Assembly: GCA_002841295.1 (NCBI GenBank)
Contig: PHEU01000009.1
Span: 1-64,000 of the forward strand
Direction of reading: 5' to 3'
From: Actinobacteria bacterium HGW-Actinobacteria-6
Lineage (GTDB): Bacteria > Actinomycetota > Coriobacteriia > Anaerosomatales > Anaerosomataceae
Length of the DNA: 64,000 nucleotides
The notes below the pieces were generated by a model. That model saw nothing but the letters and a program-made list of their open reading frames with translations. It made no database searches and was not told where the DNA came from. Below are positions 61,837 to 64,000 of the stretch, in pieces. Made by a program: the position numbers and the translations under genes. Within the stretch, counting starts at the first letter, position 1; each line of letters begins with the position of its first letter.

Positions 61837-63105
61837 TTACCCCAAATCCTCAGGTAGCGCGATGTGCCCTAGCACCGCCGTCGCGGCCGCAACAGCCGGT
61901 GAGCCGAGGTAGACCTCGCTTGTCGGATCGCCCATACGACCGACGAAGTTGCGGTTGGTCGTTGCAAGCGCACGCTCCCCCGCCGCGAGGATTCCCATGT
62001 GCCCGCCGAGGCACGGACCACACGTCGGAGTCGAAACAGCGGCGTTCGCGTCGAGGAAGATATCGAATAGGCCCTCGTGCATGGCGTCGCGATAGATCTT
62101 CTGCGTCGCCGGCAGGATGATGAGCCGCACGTTCGGGTGAACCTTACGCCCCTTGAGTATCTCGGCAGCCACGCGAAGGTCCTCCAGGCGGCCGTTGGTG
62201 CAGGAGCCGATGATGACCTGATCCACCCAGATATCGCGGGAGTCCTCGGCATTACGGGTGTTGCTTGGTAGATGCGGGAAGGAAACCGTGGGCTTGATGC
62301 TTGCAGCGTCGATCTCATACACGTGAGCGTACTCAGCATCTGGGTCCGAGAAGTACTCGGTCCACGGGCGCTCGGTACGGCCTTCCATGTACAGCCGTGT
62401 GATGTCGTCGACGGCCATGATGCCGCCCTTGCCGCCCGCTTCGATCGCCATATTGCAGATCGTCATGCGGCCTTCCATGCTGAGCGAATCGATCGTGTCG
62501 CCAGTGAACTCCATCGCCTGATAAAGCGCACCATCCACGCCGATCATACCGATGATGTGCAGGATGATGTCCTTGGCACTGACCCACGGGCCAAGCGTGC
62601 CGGTCACGTTGAACTTGAGGCTCGAAGGAACCTTGAACCACGCTTCGCCTGTCGCCATGCCCACGGCCGCATCGGTCGAGCCAACACCCGTGGCGAACGC
62701 ACCGAGTGCGCCGTACGTACAGGTGTGACTGTCCGCACCGATGATGACGTCGCCAGCCCCCACCACGCCCTGCTCAGGCAGGAGCGCGTGCTCCACGCCC
62801 ATACAGCCGATCTCGTAGTAGTGCGAGATACCCTGCGCATGCGCGAACTCTCGCATCATCTTGGCTTGCTCGGCACTCTTGATGTCTTTGTTCGGGGTGT
62901 AGTGATCAGGTACGAGCGCGATCTTCTCGGCGTCCCACACCTTGTCGACGCCGATCTTCGCGAACTCCTTGATGGCGATCGGAGCCGTGACGTCGTTGCA
63001 CAGCACCAGGTCGAGCTCGCAGTTGATGAGCTGTCCGGGTGTGACTTCGTCCAGCCCTGCGTGGGCCGCGAGGATCTTCTCGGTGATGGTCATTGGACGT
63101 GGCAT
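61837..63105 (-). CDS. leuC: 3-isopropylmalate dehydratase large subunit (LeuC2/HacA-like type)
   Basis: [4Fe-4S] aconitase-family subunit isomerising 2- to 3-isopropylmalate. The protein has 422 residues, the shorter anaerobe/archaeal type that pairs with a small LeuD of about 165 residues. Motifs: [35 protein letters not shown] (first cluster Cys), [19 protein letters not shown] and [21 protein letters not shown] (the two other Cys). It starts 3 bp after leuA. Its leuD partner lies about 32 kb downstream at 29518. Confidence 0.96.
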   Translation of the reverse strand: MPRPMTITEKILAAHAGLDEVTPGQLINCELDLVLCNDVTAPIAIKEFAKIGVDKVWDAEKIALVPDHYTPNKDIKSAEQAKMMREFAHAQGISHYYEIGCMGVEHALLPEQGVVGAGDVIIGADSHTCTYGALGAFATGVGSTDAAVGMATGEAWFKVPSSLKFNVTGTLGPWVSAKDIILHIIGMIGVDGALYQAMEFTGDTIDSLSMEGRMTICNMAIEAGGKGGIMAVDDITRLYMEGRTERPWTEYFSDPDAEYAHVYEIDAASIKPTVSFPHLPSNTRNAEDSRDIWVDQVIIGSCTNGRLEDLRVAAEILKGRKVHPNVRLIILPATQKIYRDAMHEGLFDIFLDANAAVSTPTCGPCLGGHMGILAAGERALATTNRNFVGRMGDPTSEVYLGSPAVAAATAVLGHIALPEDLG

Positions 63106-63108
63106 GGA

Positions 63109-64000
63109 TCAGATCTCCTCGGTAATCGTGGTCTTCTGCGAGACGAGCAGCCGGTTGAGCGCGTTGGTATATGCCTTGGCTGAGGCGACAATGATATCTG
63201 AATGCGCGCCCCGACCGGTGAAGATGCGGCCGTCCGCGCTCTTGATGCGAATGGTGACCTCGCCGAGCGCATCGATGCCGCGTGTGACGGCCTCGACCCT
63301 GAACTCCGTGAGATCGTTATCAACATCCACGATGCGGTTGATGGCCTTGTACACCGCGTCGACCGGACCGGTGCCGTGGCTGGAGTCGATGAGATGTTCG
63401 CCATCTTGCGTCACCAGCTCGACTGTGGCGGTCGGGATACCCGGCTCGCCGCTCGTGAAGTGAATCTGCGCCAGGTGGTAGACCTCGTTGATCGTGCGCT
63501 CGGTCTCGCCGACCAGCGCCTCAAGGTCCTCGTCGTAGACTTCCTTCTTCTTGTCGGCAAGCTCAAGGAATGCGGTGTACACGCGGTCAAACTCCGCCTC
63601 CGGCATCTCATAGCTGAGCTCGGCCAGGCGATGCTTGAGTGCGTGGCGTCCGCTGCGCGCGGTGAGCACGATGCTGGAGCCGCCCACACCCACGTCGGCC
63701 GGGTCGATGATCTCGTAGGTGCTGCGCTCCTTGAGCACACCGTCCTGATGGATGCCCGAGGAGTGAGAGAACGCGTTGGCACCGACGATCGCCTTGTTGG
63801 GCTGAACGTGTATGCCGGTGATGCTGGATACCAGCCGGGATGTCCGATTGATTTCCTTCGTCACGATGCCGGTGTCCACGCCAAATACGTCGGGGCGCTG
63901 CTTGATCGCCATGACGACTTCCTCGAGCGCCGTGTTGCCCGCACGCTCGCCGATGCCGTTGATGGTGCACTCGACCTGCCGTGCACCCGCCTTCACGCCC
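63109..64000 (-). CDS. leuA: 2-isopropylmalate synthase (5' part beyond window)
   Basis: Condenses acetyl-CoA and 2-oxoisovalerate, the first step of leucine synthesis. About 296 C-terminal residues are visible. They include the end of the catalytic barrel ([40 protein letters not shown] in parts), the linker domains, and the leucine-binding LeuA_dimer domain ([20 protein letters not shown] to [11 protein letters not shown]). The GTG inside the visible frame is not the start; the gene continues off the right edge. First gene, in the visible part, of leuA-leuC. Confidence 0.96.
   Translation of the reverse strand, partial: GVKAGARQVECTINGIGERAGNTALEEVVMAIKQRPDVFGVDTGIVTKEINRTSRLVSSITGIHVQPNKAIVGANAFSHSSGIHQDGVLKERSTYEIIDPADVGVGGSSIVLTARSGRHALKHRLAELSYEMPEAEFDRVYTAFLELADKKKEVYDEDLEALVGETERTINEVYHLAQIHFTSGEPGIPTATVELVTQDGEHLIDSSHGTGPVDAVYKAINRIVDVDNDLTEFRVEAVTRGIDALGEVTIRIKSADGRIFTGRGAHSDIIVASAKAYTNALNRLLVSQKTTITEEI

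Overview
The window is a GC-rich, densely packed bacterial chromosome segment. Many adjacent genes overlap by ATGA or GTGA, GTG and TTG starts are common, and there is no insertion sequence, tRNA, rRNA or CRISPR array. The mix of genes (a HisZ-dependent his operon, YerC, CWB2 wall-anchoring repeats, a SipW/TasA-like system, a Trp T-box, and several membrane-anchored and exported multiheme c-type cytochromes) suggests an anaerobic, monoderm actinobacterium of the Coriobacteriia/OPB41 (Anaerosomatales-like) kind. That placement is inferred from gene content, not from a phylogeny.

Layout. 1-2515 (-): the 3' part of a trp operon (trpE, then trpG or a trpG-trpD fusion) behind a tryptophan T-box. 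2558-5272 (-): a surface-fibre-type operon (TasA/CalY-like protein, SipW-type signal peptidase, Ig-like Pro/Asp-rich protein, second CalY-like protein). It lies directly downstream of a soluble NarL-family kinase and two response regulators (5343-7256). 7375-9584 (-): a membrane S1C protease with an FHA-like tail, preceded by an M48-like protein that has lost its zinc site. 9591-17892 (-): a complete his operon, hisZGDCBHAF-(flavin-binding protein)-hisIE, with dnaE and yerC upstream. 21906-25794 (-): an orphan membrane protein, a CWB2 surface protein and an FAH-family hydrolase. 25846-30027 (-): leuD-leuB-ilvE-cimA.

30112-54393 is a 24 kb glycan locus. It holds eight glycosyltransferase genes or domains of the GT4/GT2 types (one GT2 fused to a Wzx-like flippase), a methyltransferase, a polysaccharide deacetylase, a Glf-like flavoprotein, GtrA, a GT-C membrane transferase, two radical SAM enzymes, an ATP-grasp/HAD fusion, a bacillosamine-like initiation set (PglC-, PglE- and PglF-like) and an O-antigen-ligase/PglL-like protein. 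54390-61757 is a multiheme cytochrome cluster: two membrane-anchored cytochromes with about 12 haem sites each, two exported paralogues with 6 and 10 sites, an NHL beta-propeller membrane protein and a TPR membrane protein. leuC and the 3' part of leuA close the window at 61837-64000.

How it fits together. leuA-leuC and leuD-leuB are collinear on the same strand but separated by about 32 kb, so the glycan and cytochrome genes look like an island set into an ancestral leu operon. Within it, the 12-site cytochrome and the PglL/WaaL-like ligase share a GTGA junction, which joins the electron-transfer cluster to the glycan cluster. The most interesting candidate system is therefore an electron conduit of a monoderm bacterium whose exported cytochromes, or the wall around them, may be glycosylated by the neighbouring machinery. 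The linkage is seen in the sequence; the function is inferred.
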